Origin: an uncultured Hyphomicrobiales bacterium
Lineage (GTDB): Bacteria > Pseudomonadota > Alphaproteobacteria > Rhizobiales > Beijerinckiaceae
Direction of reading: 5' to 3'
Length of the DNA stretch: 64,000 nucleotides
NCBI GenBank assembly: GCA_903861645.1
Contig: CAIOVE010000032.1
Span: forward strand, 27,201 to 91,200
How positions within the stretch are numbered: position 1 is the stretch's first letter; every line of letters starts with the position of its first letter. Positions 25,109-37,404 of the stretch are shown here, one piece after another. Both the position numbers and the translations under genes were made by a program. A model generated the notes under the pieces. The model was not told where the DNA came from. It did no database searches and saw nothing but the letters and a program-made list of their open reading frames with translations.

Positions 25109-25632
25109 GACTTGATCCTCGGGGCGGTCGCGCCGGAGCGGGCAAAGGCGAACAGGCTCTGGCCGGTGAAGGAGAAGGCCGCCGTCAAAGCGGCGGCGAT
25201 GAACAGGCTGGCGTAGGGGCGCGTTTCGCCCGACGCGTAGTGCAGCCCCAGAAATACGAGATAGTTGAAGCCCTGCGCGAAGAGCGCGACGCCGAAATAG
25301 CGGGCGATCTCGACATGCGTGGCGTGGCCGCTGGGCCCGAACGTGAAGAGCCGGTTCAGGAACCAGGTCACGACCGTGGCGACGACGAGCGACACGGCGC
25401 GGGAAAAGGGCGCGCCGGCGCCCTGATGAAAGAGCAACGCGAAGACGCCGGTGTCGGCGGCGAGGCCAACCACGCCCACCGCCAGAAACCGCGCCACCCG
25501 GGATATCAGCGGCAGCCAGGGCGCGAAAACGGGCAGGCGCGCGGCGACAGCCGCCTCGAACGACCGGACGAACGATGGAACGAACGGGCCCGCTGGCGCG
25601 TGTTCCTCGACGATATCCGGCGCTAGACGCAT
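25105..25632 (-). CDS. GtrA-like flippase/membrane protein
   Basis: About 175 residues from the ATG at 25632, which has AAGGGA in front; the track's 200-residue start lies further upstream. Four hydrophobic helices are seen, with family stretches FLAVGVVGLAADTGVFALLF, VVTWFLNRLFTFG and YFGVALFAQGFNYLVFLGL. GtrA proteins are implicated in flipping polyprenyl-phosphate-linked sugars for O-antigen or arabinan/teichoic glycosylation. It is the first gene of a two-gene set, its stop overlapping the ATG of the oxidoreductase pseudogene. Confidence 0.9.
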   Translation of the reverse strand: MRLAPDIVEEHAPAGPFVPSFVRSFEAAVAARLPVFAPWLPLISRVARFLAVGVVGLAADTGVFALLFHQGAGAPFSRAVSLVVATVVTWFLNRLFTFGPSGHATHVEIARYFGVALFAQGFNYLVFLGLHYASGETRPYASLFIAAALTAAFSFTGQSLFAFARSGATAPRIKS

Positions 25633-25834
25633 CAATGATCCCTTGCCGCGCCGGCCGGCGCGCCCACGACTCGCGACCGGCGCGAAGCCTATTCCGGGAC
25701 GTATCAAACGCGGTGAAGCTTAATTTCGGGTAACCAAGGGCGTCGGTCGTTCACTATTTGGCGTTCATGATTTCGCTTCGTGGCGATCCGGGCCGGCGGT
25801 CGACACCGCGCGCGCGGCGTGTTAGGCGCCAGCC

Positions 25835-26791
25835 ATGTCCATGCACGAAGGGCTTTTGCCCAACAACGCCGCGCACGTGATGCGCCTGATCTGCGCGCCG
25901 GCGGCCGCGCGCGGCATCGCCGACATCATCGTCGAGAGCTTCGACCCGGCCGAATGCGCCGCCGGCGCCTTCGAGATCGAGGACGCCCAGCCGAGCTGGG
26001 ACGAGACGCGCACCTGGATCGTCGAGATATTCTTCGCCGACGAGCCGGACGAGGATTTCGTGCGCGGCATGATCGCCGCCATCGCGGGCGAGGAAGCCGC
26101 CGCCGCCGCCGTGTTCGAGCGCGTCGCCCAGAAGGACTGGGTCGCCTCGTCGCTCGAGGGCCTCAAGCCCGTCCGCGCCGGGCGCTTTCTGGTTCACGGC
26201 TCGCATAGCCGCGACGAGGTCGCAAGTAACGACATTGGTCTCGAAATCGAGGCGGCGCTGGCCTTCGGCACCGGCCATCACGGCACCACGCGCGGTTGCC
26301 TGCTGATGCTCGCCCGCATTCTCAAGCGCCGCCGTCCGCGCTGCATTCTGGACGTGGGTTCCGGCACGGGCGTGCTGGCGCTCGCCGCCGCGCGCTACCT
26401 GCATCAACCCGTCGCCGCCGGCGACATCGACCCCATCGCGGTCGAGGCCGCGCGGGCCAACGCGCGCCTCAACGGCGCGACGCCCTGGGTGCGGCCGGTC
26501 GTGGCGAAGGGGCTGGAACACCCCCGCCTGAAGGCGGCGGGGCCGTTCGATCTGATCTTCGCCAATATTCTGGCCAAGCCCCTGCGCCTGCTGGCGCCCT
26601 CGATCTGCGCCAACGCCGCCGACGGCGCCGACATCGTGCTGTCGGGCCTGCTCGACCGCGACGTGCCCGGCGTGCTCACGGCCTATGCCGCGGGCGGTTT
26701 CGCGCTGGTTTCGCGCGGCGATCTCGAGGGCTGGGCCTGCCTCTGGCTGCGCCGGGGCGGGGCCGCGCCGCGTCCCGATTACGACGACTGA
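25835..26791 (+). CDS. prmA: Ribosomal protein L11 methyltransferase
   Basis: 318 residues, usual PrmA length. The N-terminal substrate-recognition domain is followed by the linker GLEIEAALAFGTGHHGTTRGCL, the SAM motif LDVGSGTGVLALAAARY, the acidic GDIDPIAVEAARANARLN and the catalytic-loop-like DLIFANILAKPL. PrmA trimethylates several amino groups of L11 before ribosome assembly. The ATG at 25835 fits. The long minus-strand ORF over it is a shadow. Confidence 0.94.
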   Translation: MSMHEGLLPNNAAHVMRLICAPAAARGIADIIVESFDPAECAAGAFEIEDAQPSWDETRTWIVEIFFADEPDEDFVRGMIAAIAGEEAAAAAVFERVAQKDWVASSLEGLKPVRAGRFLVHGSHSRDEVASNDIGLEIEAALAFGTGHHGTTRGCLLMLARILKRRRPRCILDVGSGTGVLALAAARYLHQPVAAGDIDPIAVEAARANARLNGATPWVRPVVAKGLEHPRLKAAGPFDLIFANILAKPLRLLAPSICANAADGADIVLSGLLDRDVPGVLTAYAAGGFALVSRGDLEGWACLWLRRGGAAPRPDYDD

Positions 26792-26834
26792 TCGCGGCAT
26801 TGCGGCGCCTCGGGCGCCGCTCTAGTGTCGCGTC

Positions 26835-28655
26835 ATGTTCGAGAGCCATTTCCAATCCTTCGACGCCGCGCGCGATCCCTCCAGCGGTGGCCCACGCCTC
26901 GCCCTTCTGCGCGCCGAACTCAAGCGCCGCGGCCTTGATGGCTTCATCGTGCCGCGCGCGGACGAACATCAGAACGAGTATGTGCCGCCCAGCGCCGAGC
27001 GGTTGGCCTGGCTGACGGGCTTTGGCGGTTCGGCGGGCACGGCCATCGTGCTGGCGGCCAAGGCGGCGATTTTCGTCGATGGCCGCTACACGCTTGCGGT
27101 GCGCGACGAGGTCGACGTCAAGCTCTTCGCGCCTCTCAACAGCGGCGAGACGACGCCCGAGGCTTGGCTCGAAGCCAACGCCGGCAAGGGCGCGCGTATC
27201 GCATTTGATCCATGGCTTCACACGCCGGCGCAGGTCGCGCGCTACGAGGCGGCGGCCAAGGCGGCCGGCGCCGCGCTCGTGGCTGTCGAGACCAATCCGC
27301 TCGACGCCGTCTGGGCCGACCGTCCCGCGCCGCCCCATGGCATGGTCGCGCCTCATCCACCGCGACTGGCGGGCGAGGCCGCGGCCCGCAAGATCGCGCG
27401 CGTCCGCAAGGCTCTGGCGCGCGTCGACGGGCTCGTCGTCAGCGATCCCCACGCCATCGCGTGGCTGTTCAATCTGCGCGGCTCGGACGTGGCGCATACG
27501 CCCATCGCGCTCTGCTTCGCGTTCGTTCCCGCCAGCGGCGCGGCGACGCTCTATATCGACGCGGGCAAGCTGACGAAATCCATGGCGGCGGCGCTGGCGA
27601 GGATCGCCAATATCGCCCCGCCTTCGGCGCTGATCGGCGATCTCGAACGGCTGGGCGCGGCGGGCAAGCGCCTTCGCTTCGATCAGGCGACGGCGCCCTC
27701 GCGGCTGACCCGGGCGCTGGAGGCCGCGGGCGGCGTCGCGGACATGGGCGCCGATCCCATTGGCCTGATGAAGGCGCGCAAGAACGCGACGGAACTCGAT
27801 GGCGCGCGCGCCGCCCACTTGCGCGACGGCGTCGCCATGGCGCGTTTTCTGGCGTGGTTCGCAAGCGCGTCGCGCGCGGGGATCACGGAGATCGACGCGG
27901 CGCGGGCGCTGGAATCATTCCGGCGCGACACCGGCGCGCTCAGGGATATTTCCTTTCCGACCATCGCGGGCGCGGGCCCCAACGGCGCCATCGTGCATTA
28001 CCGCGTCGACGAGCGCTCCAACCGCGAGATCGGGCCGGGACTGTTCCTGCTCGATTCCGGCGCGCAATATGTCGATGGCACGACCGACATCACGCGCACG
28101 CTCGCGGTGGGCAAGCCCACGGCGGAGATGCGCGACCGGTTCACGCGCGTGCTCAAGGGGCATATCGGCATCGCCACGGCGGTGTTTCCCGTGGGCGTGA
28201 ACGGCGGGCAGATCGACGCCTTCGCGCGCCGCGCCCTGTGGGAAGCGGGGCTCGATTACGACCACGGCACCGGCCATGGCGTCGGCGCCTATCTGTCGGT
28301 GCACGAGGGGCCGCAGCGGATTTCGAAGGTCGGTTCGGTTCCGCTGGAGCCGGGCATGATCCTCTCCAACGAGCCCGGCTATTACAAGGCGGGCCACTGG
28401 GGCATCCGCATCGAGAATCTGATCGTGGTGGAGCCGCGCGCCATCAAGGGCGCGGAGCGCGCGATGCTGGGCTTCGAGACGATCACGCTCGCGCCAATAG
28501 ACCTCGCGCTTGTCGATGTCAGGCTGTTGTCGCGCGCGGAGATCGCGTGGCTGAAAGCCTATCACGCGCGGGTGCGCAAGGCGCTGTCGCCGCATCTCGA
28601 CCCGGCGACGCGCAAATGGCTCGCCGCCGCGACGCGCCCGCTCGCCAAGGGCTGA
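26835..28655 (+). CDS. Aminopeptidase P family metallopeptidase (X-Pro aminopeptidase, long form)
   Basis: 606 residues, the long three-domain form. Two creatinase-like N-terminal domains precede the pita-bread catalytic domain, where the dimetal ligands are visible: LDSGAQYVDGTTDITRT (both Asp), GTGHGVGAYLSVHEG (His plus the supporting His), ILSNEPGYY and RIENLIVV (Glu pair). It removes an N-terminal residue preceding proline. It begins 43 bases after prmA on the same strand. Its stop codon directly abuts the stop of the converging oxygenase gene. Confidence 0.94.
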   Translation: MFESHFQSFDAARDPSSGGPRLALLRAELKRRGLDGFIVPRADEHQNEYVPPSAERLAWLTGFGGSAGTAIVLAAKAAIFVDGRYTLAVRDEVDVKLFAPLNSGETTPEAWLEANAGKGARIAFDPWLHTPAQVARYEAAAKAAGAALVAVETNPLDAVWADRPAPPHGMVAPHPPRLAGEAAARKIARVRKALARVDGLVVSDPHAIAWLFNLRGSDVAHTPIALCFAFVPASGAATLYIDAGKLTKSMAAALARIANIAPPSALIGDLERLGAAGKRLRFDQATAPSRLTRALEAAGGVADMGADPIGLMKARKNATELDGARAAHLRDGVAMARFLAWFASASRAGITEIDAARALESFRRDTGALRDISFPTIAGAGPNGAIVHYRVDERSNREIGPGLFLLDSGAQYVDGTTDITRTLAVGKPTAEMRDRFTRVLKGHIGIATAVFPVGVNGGQIDAFARRALWEAGLDYDHGTGHGVGAYLSVHEGPQRISKVGSVPLEPGMILSNEPGYYKAGHWGIRIENLIVVEPRAIKGAERAMLGFETITLAPIDLALVDVRLLSRAEIAWLKAYHARVRKALSPHLDPATRKWLAAATRPLAKG

Positions 28656-29345
28656 TCAGCGCCCGAAAATGCCCTTGAGGAATTGCGCGGTGGCGTTGCG
28701 CTTCTTCTTGCGCTCAACCTCGTGCTGGTCGCGGATCCACGCGGTCTGCACCACCTTGCGCTCGCCGGCGAAGGGCGGGTGGCCATGCCATGACGTTTCC
28801 GAGCGCAGGAAGGCGAACATGGTGCCCATGGTCGGGGGAACCTCGACCTTGTAGGGCTCGAAGTTCTTGGGCCCGTAGAGCACGCGCAGGCGGCCCGCGC
28901 CGTTATCGCCCCATTCGTCGTTCAGATAGAACAGCACGGTCATGATCTTGGACTTGCCGTCGACATGGGGCGGGCCGTCGCGCAACTGGCTCAGTTTGCG
29001 GATCGTGGTCAGCCGCGGATAGGGGTGCAGATCGAGCCCCATCTTTCGCGACATGACCTCGGAAAACTCCGGGCTTTCGATTTCATCGACGAGCTGCTTG
29101 AAGCGCCCCTTGAGCGAAACCTCGTCGACGGTGAGGAAGCCGGGCTTGGTGATGTGCGGGAACTCGGCGCGCAGGGCGGGCACCGCCGCGTGGCTCAGCG
29201 TGTCGGACGCCAGCATGTAGGTGTAGGGCTCGCGCGACACCTCGGCGGCGCGGACCGCGTCGAGATTGATCACCGGGTCGGCCCAGATGTCGGGCAGGGA
29301 ATGGCGGGCCGCCGACGCGTCGGCTCCCGTGCTGGCCAGGCTCAT
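28656..29345 (-). CDS. 2OG-Fe(II) oxygenase superfamily protein
   Basis: 229 residues from the ATG at 29345 (AGGAG nine bases upstream). The double-stranded beta-helix oxygenase motif is seen as HVD in DGPPHVDGKSK for the first Fe ligands, a distal His in SETSWHGHPPFAGERKVVQ, and the Arg of GERKV for 2-oxoglutarate, with YFDL-like strand FYLNDEW between. The substrate is unknown; surface-glycan or protein hydroxylation are possibilities. It stands alone, tail-to-tail with the aminopeptidase gene. Confidence 0.75.
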   Translation of the reverse strand: MSLASTGADASAARHSLPDIWADPVINLDAVRAAEVSREPYTYMLASDTLSHAAVPALRAEFPHITKPGFLTVDEVSLKGRFKQLVDEIESPEFSEVMSRKMGLDLHPYPRLTTIRKLSQLRDGPPHVDGKSKIMTVLFYLNDEWGDNGAGRLRVLYGPKNFEPYKVEVPPTMGTMFAFLRSETSWHGHPPFAGERKVVQTAWIRDQHEVERKKKRNATAQFLKGIFGR

Positions 29346-29439
29346 GGCGCGCTCCTGTGGATGGGATTCCGGTTCCCTTATGGCTAATCGGCGAAGACGG
29401 CGCAATCAGGGCGTGGCGGCCATGAGGTCGCGGGAGTGG

Positions 29440-31572
<2,133 letters not shown>

Positions 31573-31580
31573 TCACGCGT

Positions 31581-33254
31581 TCAGCCGACGCCGCCCGCCA
31601 GCAGCTTGCCAGCGGCGGCGCGCGCCTCGTCGGTGATCGTCGCGCCGGAGAGCATGCGGGCGATTTCCTCCTTGCGCGCGTCGGGCGGCAGGGGATCGAC
31701 GCGCGTGGCGACGCGCTTGCCCTTGTCGGCGAGATCCTTGGCGATGCGGAAATGGCCGGCGGCGCGCGCGGCGACCTGTGGCGCGTGGGTGACGGCGAGC
31801 ACCTGCGCGCGCCCCGAAAGCCGTTCGAGGCGGCGGCCGATGGCGTCGGCCACCGCGCCGCCGACGCCGGTGTCGATTTCGTCGAAGACGAGGGTGGGGG
31901 CGGTGCCGCGATCGGCGAGCGCCACCTTCAGCGCCAGCATGAAGCGGGCGAGTTCGCCGCCCGAGGCGACCTTCATCAGCGGTCCCGGTCGCGCGCCCGG
32001 ATTGGTCTGGACGAAGAATTCGACGCGGTCGATCCCGTCGGGTCCGGGATTGGCCGGGTCGCTGTCGATCTGGGTCGTGAAGGTCGCGCGCTCCAGCTTG
32101 AGGGGCGGCAGTTCCGCGTTGACGGTCTTGTCGAGCGTCGTGGCGGCCTTGCGGCGGGCGGCGGACAGAGCGGCGGCGGCCTTGTCCAGCTTCTGCCGGG
32201 CGGCGGCCAGCGCCTTGTCGAGGGCCTTCAGGCGCGCCTCGCCGGCGTCGAGCGCGGCGAGGTCGGCGGCGAACTTGTCGGCGAGGGCGGGCAGGTCGTC
32301 CACGCCCGTTGAATATTTGCGCGCCGCGCCGCGCAGGGCGAACAGGCGCTCCTCGACGCGCTCGAGTTCGCGCGGGTCGAACCTGGCGTCCCGAAGGGCG
32401 CTTTCGACGCTTTGCGCGGCGAGTTCCAGCGCCTCGATGGCGGCGTCGAGCGCCTTGACGGGCGGCTCGATGAGGGCGGGCGCCTGCGCCGCGCGGCGTT
32501 CAAGCCGTCGCATGAGGCTCGACAGGCCGGCGATGGGCGAATGATCGCCCGAAAGGGAATCATGCGCCTCGCGCAACTCCCCCGTGACCTTCTCGGCCTG
32601 CATCATCGCCGTGCGGGCGGTGGCGAGGGCTTCCTCCTCGCCGGGGCGGGGGGAGAGTTTCGAGAGTTCCGCGTGGGCGTGGCGCAAATAGTCCGCGTCT
32701 GCGCGGGCGCGGGCGACGCGCGCCTGCTCCGCGGCCAGTTCCGTCTCCGTCGCGCGCCAGGCGGCGTGCGCCTCGCGGGTGTCGGCCAGCGGGCCGCCGA
32801 GGCCGCCGAAGGAATCGACCAGCGCCCGGTGCATGGCGCCATCGACAAGCGCGCGGTCGTCGTGCTGGCCGTGGATTTCGACCAGCGTCGCGCCGATGTC
32901 GCGCAGGGTCTGCACGCTGACGGGTTGATCGTTGACGAAGGCTCGTGTGCGGCCATCGGCCATCTGCACCCGGCGCAGAATGAGGTCGCCGTCGATGGCG
33001 ATGTCGTTGCGCGCGGCGATGGCCAGCGAGGCGTGGCCGCCGGGCGGATCGAAGGCGGCGGTCACCTGGCCGCTCGCCTGACCGGCGCGGACGAGGGAGC
33101 CATCGCCGCGCGATCCCAGCGCCAGCGCGAAAGCGTCGAGAAGTATGGATTTGCCGGCGCCGGTCTCGCCCGTCAGCACGGTGAGCCCGCCGTCGAGACG
33201 CAGATCCAGCCGATCAATCAGAACGATGTCACGGATCGAAAGCTGCGCAAGCAT
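31581..33254 (-). CDS. recN: DNA repair ATPase RecN
   Basis: 557 residues when started at the ATG at 33254 (MLAQLSIRDIVLID), nine codons inside the track ORF and near the usual 553. Walker A is TGETGAGKSILLDAF, a long coiled-coil spans about 150-365, and the head closes with the ABC signature MKVASGGELARFMLALK and Walker B VFDEIDTGVGG. RecN is an SMC-like cohesin of double-strand-break repair. It starts 13 bases after bamD. Confidence 0.95.
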   Translation of the reverse strand: MLAQLSIRDIVLIDRLDLRLDGGLTVLTGETGAGKSILLDAFALALGSRGDGSLVRAGQASGQVTAAFDPPGGHASLAIAARNDIAIDGDLILRRVQMADGRTRAFVNDQPVSVQTLRDIGATLVEIHGQHDDRALVDGAMHRALVDSFGGLGGPLADTREAHAAWRATETELAAEQARVARARADADYLRHAHAELSKLSPRPGEEEALATARTAMMQAEKVTGELREAHDSLSGDHSPIAGLSSLMRRLERRAAQAPALIEPPVKALDAAIEALELAAQSVESALRDARFDPRELERVEERLFALRGAARKYSTGVDDLPALADKFAADLAALDAGEARLKALDKALAAARQKLDKAAAALSAARRKAATTLDKTVNAELPPLKLERATFTTQIDSDPANPGPDGIDRVEFFVQTNPGARPGPLMKVASGGELARFMLALKVALADRGTAPTLVFDEIDTGVGGAVADAIGRRLERLSGRAQVLAVTHAPQVAARAAGHFRIAKDLADKGKRVATRVDPLPPDARKEEIARMLSGATITDEARAAAGKLLAGGVG

Positions 33255-33267
33255 GACCGCCCGGGGG

Positions 33268-34155
33268 TTAGCCCAAGCCAATCCGCTTGAAGGCCTTGGA
33301 AATCCATGACGCGCTGTTTTCGTTGGGCGAATAGCCGCCCTTCTGCAACAGGTTGTAGGCGTCCTGATACCACGGGCTGTCGGGGTAGTTATGGCCGAGA
33401 ACGGCGGCGGCCGTCTGCGCCTCGTTGACGATGCCGAGCGCGAGATAGGCCTCGGTGAGGCGGTACAGCGCCTCCTCGATGTGGCGCGTCGTCTGGTACT
33501 TGGCGATCACCTCGCGGAAGCGGTTCACCGCGCCCGTGTAATTATTGCGGCCGAGGTAATAGCGGCCGACGGACATTTCCTTGCCGCCGAGCTGGTCGCG
33601 CAGAACGGTGATCTTGTACTTGGCGTCGTCGACGTATTCGGACTTGGGATAGCGCTCGACGAGCTGCTGGAACATCTGGAGGCCCTTTTCGGACCGTTCC
33701 TGATCGCGGGTGATGTCCGGCACCTGATTGTAATAGGACATGGCCGCCAGATACATGGCGTAGGGCGCGTCGGGCGACGACGGGTAAAGGCTCACGTAGC
33801 GGTTCGCGGAGGAAATGGCGTCGTCGTACTTGCCGCCCTGATAATAGGCGTAGGTCGCCATCAACTGGCCTTTGCGGGCCTGTTGGGAGAACGGGTACTG
33901 CTTGTCGAGATCGTTGAACCGCTTCGCGGCGCCCTCGGAGTCCTTCTTCGACAGGCGCGCGAGGCCCTGATCGTAGATCTGGTCGGGCTGTTCATCGGGC
34001 AGCAGCTTGGTTTCGTATTTCTCGCCCTTGCTGAAGGGGTTCAGCGAGTCCAGCGTCGAACAGGCCGCGATCGGCGACAGCAGGGCGATGACCGCCGCGA
34101 GACGCGCGCCCCCGGCAAGCCGACGTGACCGGATCAGGTTGTGCATAACGGACAT
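33268..34155 (-). CDS. bamD: Outer-membrane assembly lipoprotein BamD
   Basis: About 295 residues. A basic N-terminus and hydrophobic stretch end in a lipobox at LLSPIAAC, so the mature protein is lipid-anchored; five TPR-like repeats follow, e.g. IYDQGLARLSKKDSEGAAKRF and GQLMATYAYYQGGKYDDAI. BamD is the essential partner of BamA in beta-barrel insertion. The ATG at 34155 is my choice; the track's GTG at 34182 has a GAGAGGG close by and cannot be excluded. Its position between lpxC and recN is the standard alphaproteobacterial order. Confidence 0.94.
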   Translation of the reverse strand: MSVMHNLIRSRRLAGGARLAAVIALLSPIAACSTLDSLNPFSKGEKYETKLLPDEQPDQIYDQGLARLSKKDSEGAAKRFNDLDKQYPFSQQARKGQLMATYAYYQGGKYDDAISSANRYVSLYPSSPDAPYAMYLAAMSYYNQVPDITRDQERSEKGLQMFQQLVERYPKSEYVDDAKYKITVLRDQLGGKEMSVGRYYLGRNNYTGAVNRFREVIAKYQTTRHIEEALYRLTEAYLALGIVNEAQTAAAVLGHNYPDSPWYQDAYNLLQKGGYSPNENSASWISKAFKRIGLG

Positions 34156-34328
34156 GTCGTCGAACTCGCTGCAATGAAACACGGACCCTCTCCCGGTGGA
34201 GAGCGCCGCCGCGCATGACTACGCGATTGTTTAACCTAAACAGGAGTGAAAAGCCACAGCCCGGGTAAGTCAGCCAGAGACAGGGTGAATGTGGCCAATC
34301 CGCGACATCGGGTGGATTTGACGTCCGC

Positions 34329-35279
34329 TCAGTTCGCCTCGGAGTACATAGCGGGCCGCAGGCCGAATCCGGCTTCGGCGCGGGCCGCCTCGCGGCGTGG
34401 CTGGGCGTCGATCACGGCGAAGGCCGAGCGATCGGCGAACAGGGCCTCGAGAACGGAAACGTTCATCTTGTGCCCGCCGCGGAAGGACTTGTAGCGCGCG
34501 ATCAGGGGCAGGCCGGCGAGGGCGAGATCGCCGACGGCGTCGAGCATCTTGTGGCGGACGAATTCGTCGGGATAACGCAGGCCCTCGGGATTCAGCACGC
34601 GCTCGCCATCGAGCGCCACGGTGTTTTCCAGCGAGGCGCCAAGCGCGAAGCCCGCTTTTGTCAGGCGCTCCACGTCGCGCAGGAAGCCGAACGTGCGGGC
34701 GCGCGACAATTCGCGGCGGAACACGTCCGGCGTCAGATCGACGCGCTTTTGCTGGCGGCCGATGACGCCGGCGGCGAAATCGATCTCGACGTCGAGGCTG
34801 AGGCCGCTCGTCGCGGGGCGCAGCTCGGAGAAAGCGCCGCCATGCTCGACGCGCACGGGCTTGAGAACCTTTATGTAACGGCGGGCCGCGGCCTGACGCA
34901 CAAGGCCGACCTGATCGATGGCCTCGACGAAAGCCGCCGACGAACCGTCCATGATCGGGGTTTCCGGCCCGTCGATTTCCACGGTGGCGTTATCGACGCC
35001 CAGACCCGAAAAAGCCGCCAGCAGATGCTCGATGGTCGCCACGGTGGCGTCATCTTTTCGCCCGATGACGGTGCACAACTCGGTCATGGAGACCTTGTCC
35101 CAACGCGCTTCGATGATGCGCTCGCCTCCGCCGGCGAGGCCAGTGCGGAGGAAGACAATGCCGGTGTTGATGGGAGCGGGCTGAATGACAATCGATACGG
35201 GAGCGTTTGAATGAACCCCGGCGCCGGCCAGCGTCACGCGCTCGCGCAGGGTTGTCTGTTTGGCGACGGTCATTCTCAT
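34329..35279 (-). CDS. lpxC: UDP-3-O-acyl-N-acetylglucosamine deacetylase
   Basis: 316 residues, normal length. Zinc ligands and catalytic residues are seen in ATIEHLLAAFSGLGVDN (His85), FVRHKMLDAVGDLALAG (His, Asp) and SFRGGHKMN (catalytic His). LpxC commits precursors to lipid A, so the cell makes LPS. Starts are ATG at 35279 or 35273, two codons apart. It lies downstream of ftsZ but is separated by a terminator and an own-promoter candidate. Confidence 0.97.
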   Translation of the reverse strand: MRMTVAKQTTLRERVTLAGAGVHSNAPVSIVIQPAPINTGIVFLRTGLAGGGERIIEARWDKVSMTELCTVIGRKDDATVATIEHLLAAFSGLGVDNATVEIDGPETPIMDGSSAAFVEAIDQVGLVRQAAARRYIKVLKPVRVEHGGAFSELRPATSGLSLDVEIDFAAGVIGRQQKRVDLTPDVFRRELSRARTFGFLRDVERLTKAGFALGASLENTVALDGERVLNPEGLRYPDEFVRHKMLDAVGDLALAGLPLIARYKSFRGGHKMNVSVLEALFADRSAFAVIDAQPRREAARAEAGFGLRPAMYSEAN

Positions 35280-35479
35280 CCCAATCCGATATGTTGGCCG
35301 GCCTGAACGCTACACGGCGACCGCGCGACCAAGTTTCAGTTTCGGGGCGAAACCCATCCGAAACCGCTTTGGCCAGAACCGGGCGCATCAGGCCCGGTCA
35401 AGCCACGCCGTGCTACATGCTTCCCCCGGAAAGCCCTGGCGCGCGGCGGCGTCGAAGGGCGAAACCCGTCGACAGGGTT

Positions 35480-35508
35480 AAAATACGGCTTTGGCGGGGC
35501 ATAGCCAA
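35480..35508 (-). promoter_or_regulatory. Candidate sigma-70 promoter for lpxC
   Basis: Minus strand: TTGGCT (-35) and TATTTT (-10) with a 17-base spacer, giving a leader of about 190 bases to the lpxC ATG. The whole 360-base gap between ftsZ and lpxC otherwise holds the ftsZ terminator and an AT-rich patch, and no convincing ORF. Confidence 0.35.
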
Positions 35509-35582
35509 ATCACGGTTTCTTACGTTCTGTAACACGATTCCGCGATGCAGCATGTGATGTATAAATATATGAAATATTTATT

Positions 35583-35617
35583 AAAAAATAAAAGGGCGCC
35601 CGGTTGTCCGGACGCCC
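35583..35617 (-). terminator. Rho-independent terminator after ftsZ
   Basis: On the minus strand a ten-pair stem GGGCGTCCGG / CCGGGCGCCC (one G-U pair), loop ACAA, is followed by TTTTATTTTTTAA. It lies 23 bases past the ftsZ stop and is the clearest intrinsic terminator in the window. Confidence 0.88.
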
Positions 35618-35639
35618 CTTTGTCGCGGTGCGGCAGGCT

Positions 35640-37310
35640 TCAGCTGGACTGGCGGCGCAGGAAGGCCGGAATCTCCAGATGATCGTCCTCGGCGGCGCGC
35701 GGGGCGGGCGCCACGCGGCCATGCTGGTCGAGGTGCGCTTGCGGCGCGGCCGGGCGCTTGCCGTATTCGTCGTGCACGGGCTTGGGCTGATAGGCCGGAC
35801 GCGGCGCGGGCTGCGGCTGACGCGGCTGCGGCGCGGCGGCGCGAGGCGCGGTCTGCTGTTCGGCTTCTTCCTGACGGCTCATGCCGAAGGCCGCGAGGCG
35901 CTCGAACAGGGTCTGGCGGCGGGCGGCGGGCGCCGTCTGCTCGGGCTGACGGTCGCCCTCGCGCCAGGCGCGAAGCTGTTCCTGACCCGGACGAGGAAGA
36001 TCCTCGATCGAGGGCATGCGCACCGGACGAACCGGCGCTTCCGGCGCGGGCGGGATGAAGGGTCCGCGCTCCTGAACGGGCTCGTAGTGAACCGGCGCGG
36101 GCGCCGCCTGCATCTCCTGATAGACCGGGCGCGGGCGCACCGGCTCGAGGCGGACGTCGTGATGCATCTGCGGCGCGGGCTGGGGCGCCGGCGCGACAGG
36201 GGCCAGCGGCAGCGACTGTTGGTAGGGGGCGGGCGCCTCCTCGACGACCTGCGCGCGGGGCGCGGGCGCCGTCTGAGCGCGGAGCTTCTGCGCGACGCTC
36301 GCGATGCGGGCCTCGGCGTTGCGGTCGCGCTCATGTTCCTCGAAAGGGCGGTCGATACCCGTGGCGACGACGGACACGCGGATCACGCCGACCAGCGACT
36401 CGTCGAAGGTCGCGCCGAGGATGATGTTGGCGTCCTCGTCGACTTCCTGACGGATGCGGCTGGCCGCCTCGTCCACTTCGTACAGCGTCATGTCGGCGCC
36501 GCCGGTGATCGAGATCAGCAGGCCGCGGGCGCCCTTCATGGAGACTTCGTCGAGCAGCGGGTTGGCGATGGCGGCTTCGGCGGCCATCAGCGCGCGCTTG
36601 TCGCCGGTGGCCTCGCCGGTGCCCATCATGGCCTTGCCCATTTCGCGCATGATCGAGCGAACGTCGGCGAAGTCGAGATTGACGAGACCCTGTTTGACCA
36701 TGAGGTCGGTGATCGAGGCGACGCCCGAATACAGCACCTGATCGGCCATCGAGAAGGCGTCGGCGAAGGTGGTGTGCTCGTTGGCGATGCGGAACAGGTT
36801 CTGGTTCGGAATGACGATCAGCGTGTCGACGGCCGCCGTCAGTTCAGCGATTCCAGCCTCGGCGACGCGCATGCGGCGCTGGCCCTCGAAGTGGAACGGC
36901 TTGGTCACGACGCCCACGGTGAGGATGCCCATGTCGCGCGCGCAGGCCGCGATAACCGGCGCGGCGCCGGTGCCCGTGCCGCCGCCCATGCCGGCGGTGA
37001 CGAAGCACATGTGCGCGCCCGCCAGATGATCGCGGATTTCCTCGATGGCTTCCTCGGCGGCGGTGCGGCCGATTTCCGGCTGGGCGCCGGCGCCCAGGCC
37101 CTCGGTGGCGTGCAGGCCCATCTGAATGATGCGCTCGGCCTTGGAGGCGGTGAGCGCCTGCGCGTCGGTGTTGGCGACGATGAAGTCGACGCCCTGCAAG
37201 CCTGATACGATCATGTTGTTGACCGCGTTGCAGCCCGCGCCGCCGACGCCAAACACCATGATCCGGGGCTTCAGTTCCCGCAATTCCGGGGCTTTCAAAC
37301 TAATTGGCAT
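35640..37310 (-). CDS. ftsZ: Cell division protein FtsZ with long C-terminal linker
   Basis: 556 residues. The tubulin-like GTPase core spans about 1-320: [14 protein letters not shown], the tubulin signature [10 protein letters not shown] (109-118) and the T7 loop [10 protein letters not shown] Pro/Ala/Gln/Arg-rich linker of over 200 residues follows, then the conserved tail [13 protein letters not shown], which docks FtsA and other division proteins. Long linkers are typical of Alphaproteobacteria. It forms the Z-ring at midcell. Upstream ftsA is 94 bases away and a strong terminator follows. Confidence 0.98.
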   Translation of the reverse strand: MPISLKAPELRELKPRIMVFGVGGAGCNAVNNMIVSGLQGVDFIVANTDAQALTASKAERIIQMGLHATEGLGAGAQPEIGRTAAEEAIEEIRDHLAGAHMCFVTAGMGGGTGTGAAPVIAACARDMGILTVGVVTKPFHFEGQRRMRVAEAGIAELTAAVDTLIVIPNQNLFRIANEHTTFADAFSMADQVLYSGVASITDLMVKQGLVNLDFADVRSIMREMGKAMMGTGEATGDKRALMAAEAAIANPLLDEVSMKGARGLLISITGGADMTLYEVDEAASRIRQEVDEDANIILGATFDESLVGVIRVSVVATGIDRPFEEHERDRNAEARIASVAQKLRAQTAPAPRAQVVEEAPAPYQQSLPLAPVAPAPQPAPQMHHDVRLEPVRPRPVYQEMQAAPAPVHYEPVQERGPFIPPAPEAPVRPVRMPSIEDLPRPGQEQLRAWREGDRQPEQTAPAARRQTLFERLAAFGMSRQEEAEQQTAPRAAAPQPRQPQPAPRPAYQPKPVHDEYGKRPAAPQAHLDQHGRVAPAPRAAEDDHLEIPAFLRRQSS

Positions 37311-37404
37311 CGCGGGCCTCTCGATTTAGGGACGTCGTTCCGACGTCCGACCAGATGTTTATCGCCGGGAGCGGGCCGCCTGGCCCCGCCCGTCGGCGAC
37401 GGGT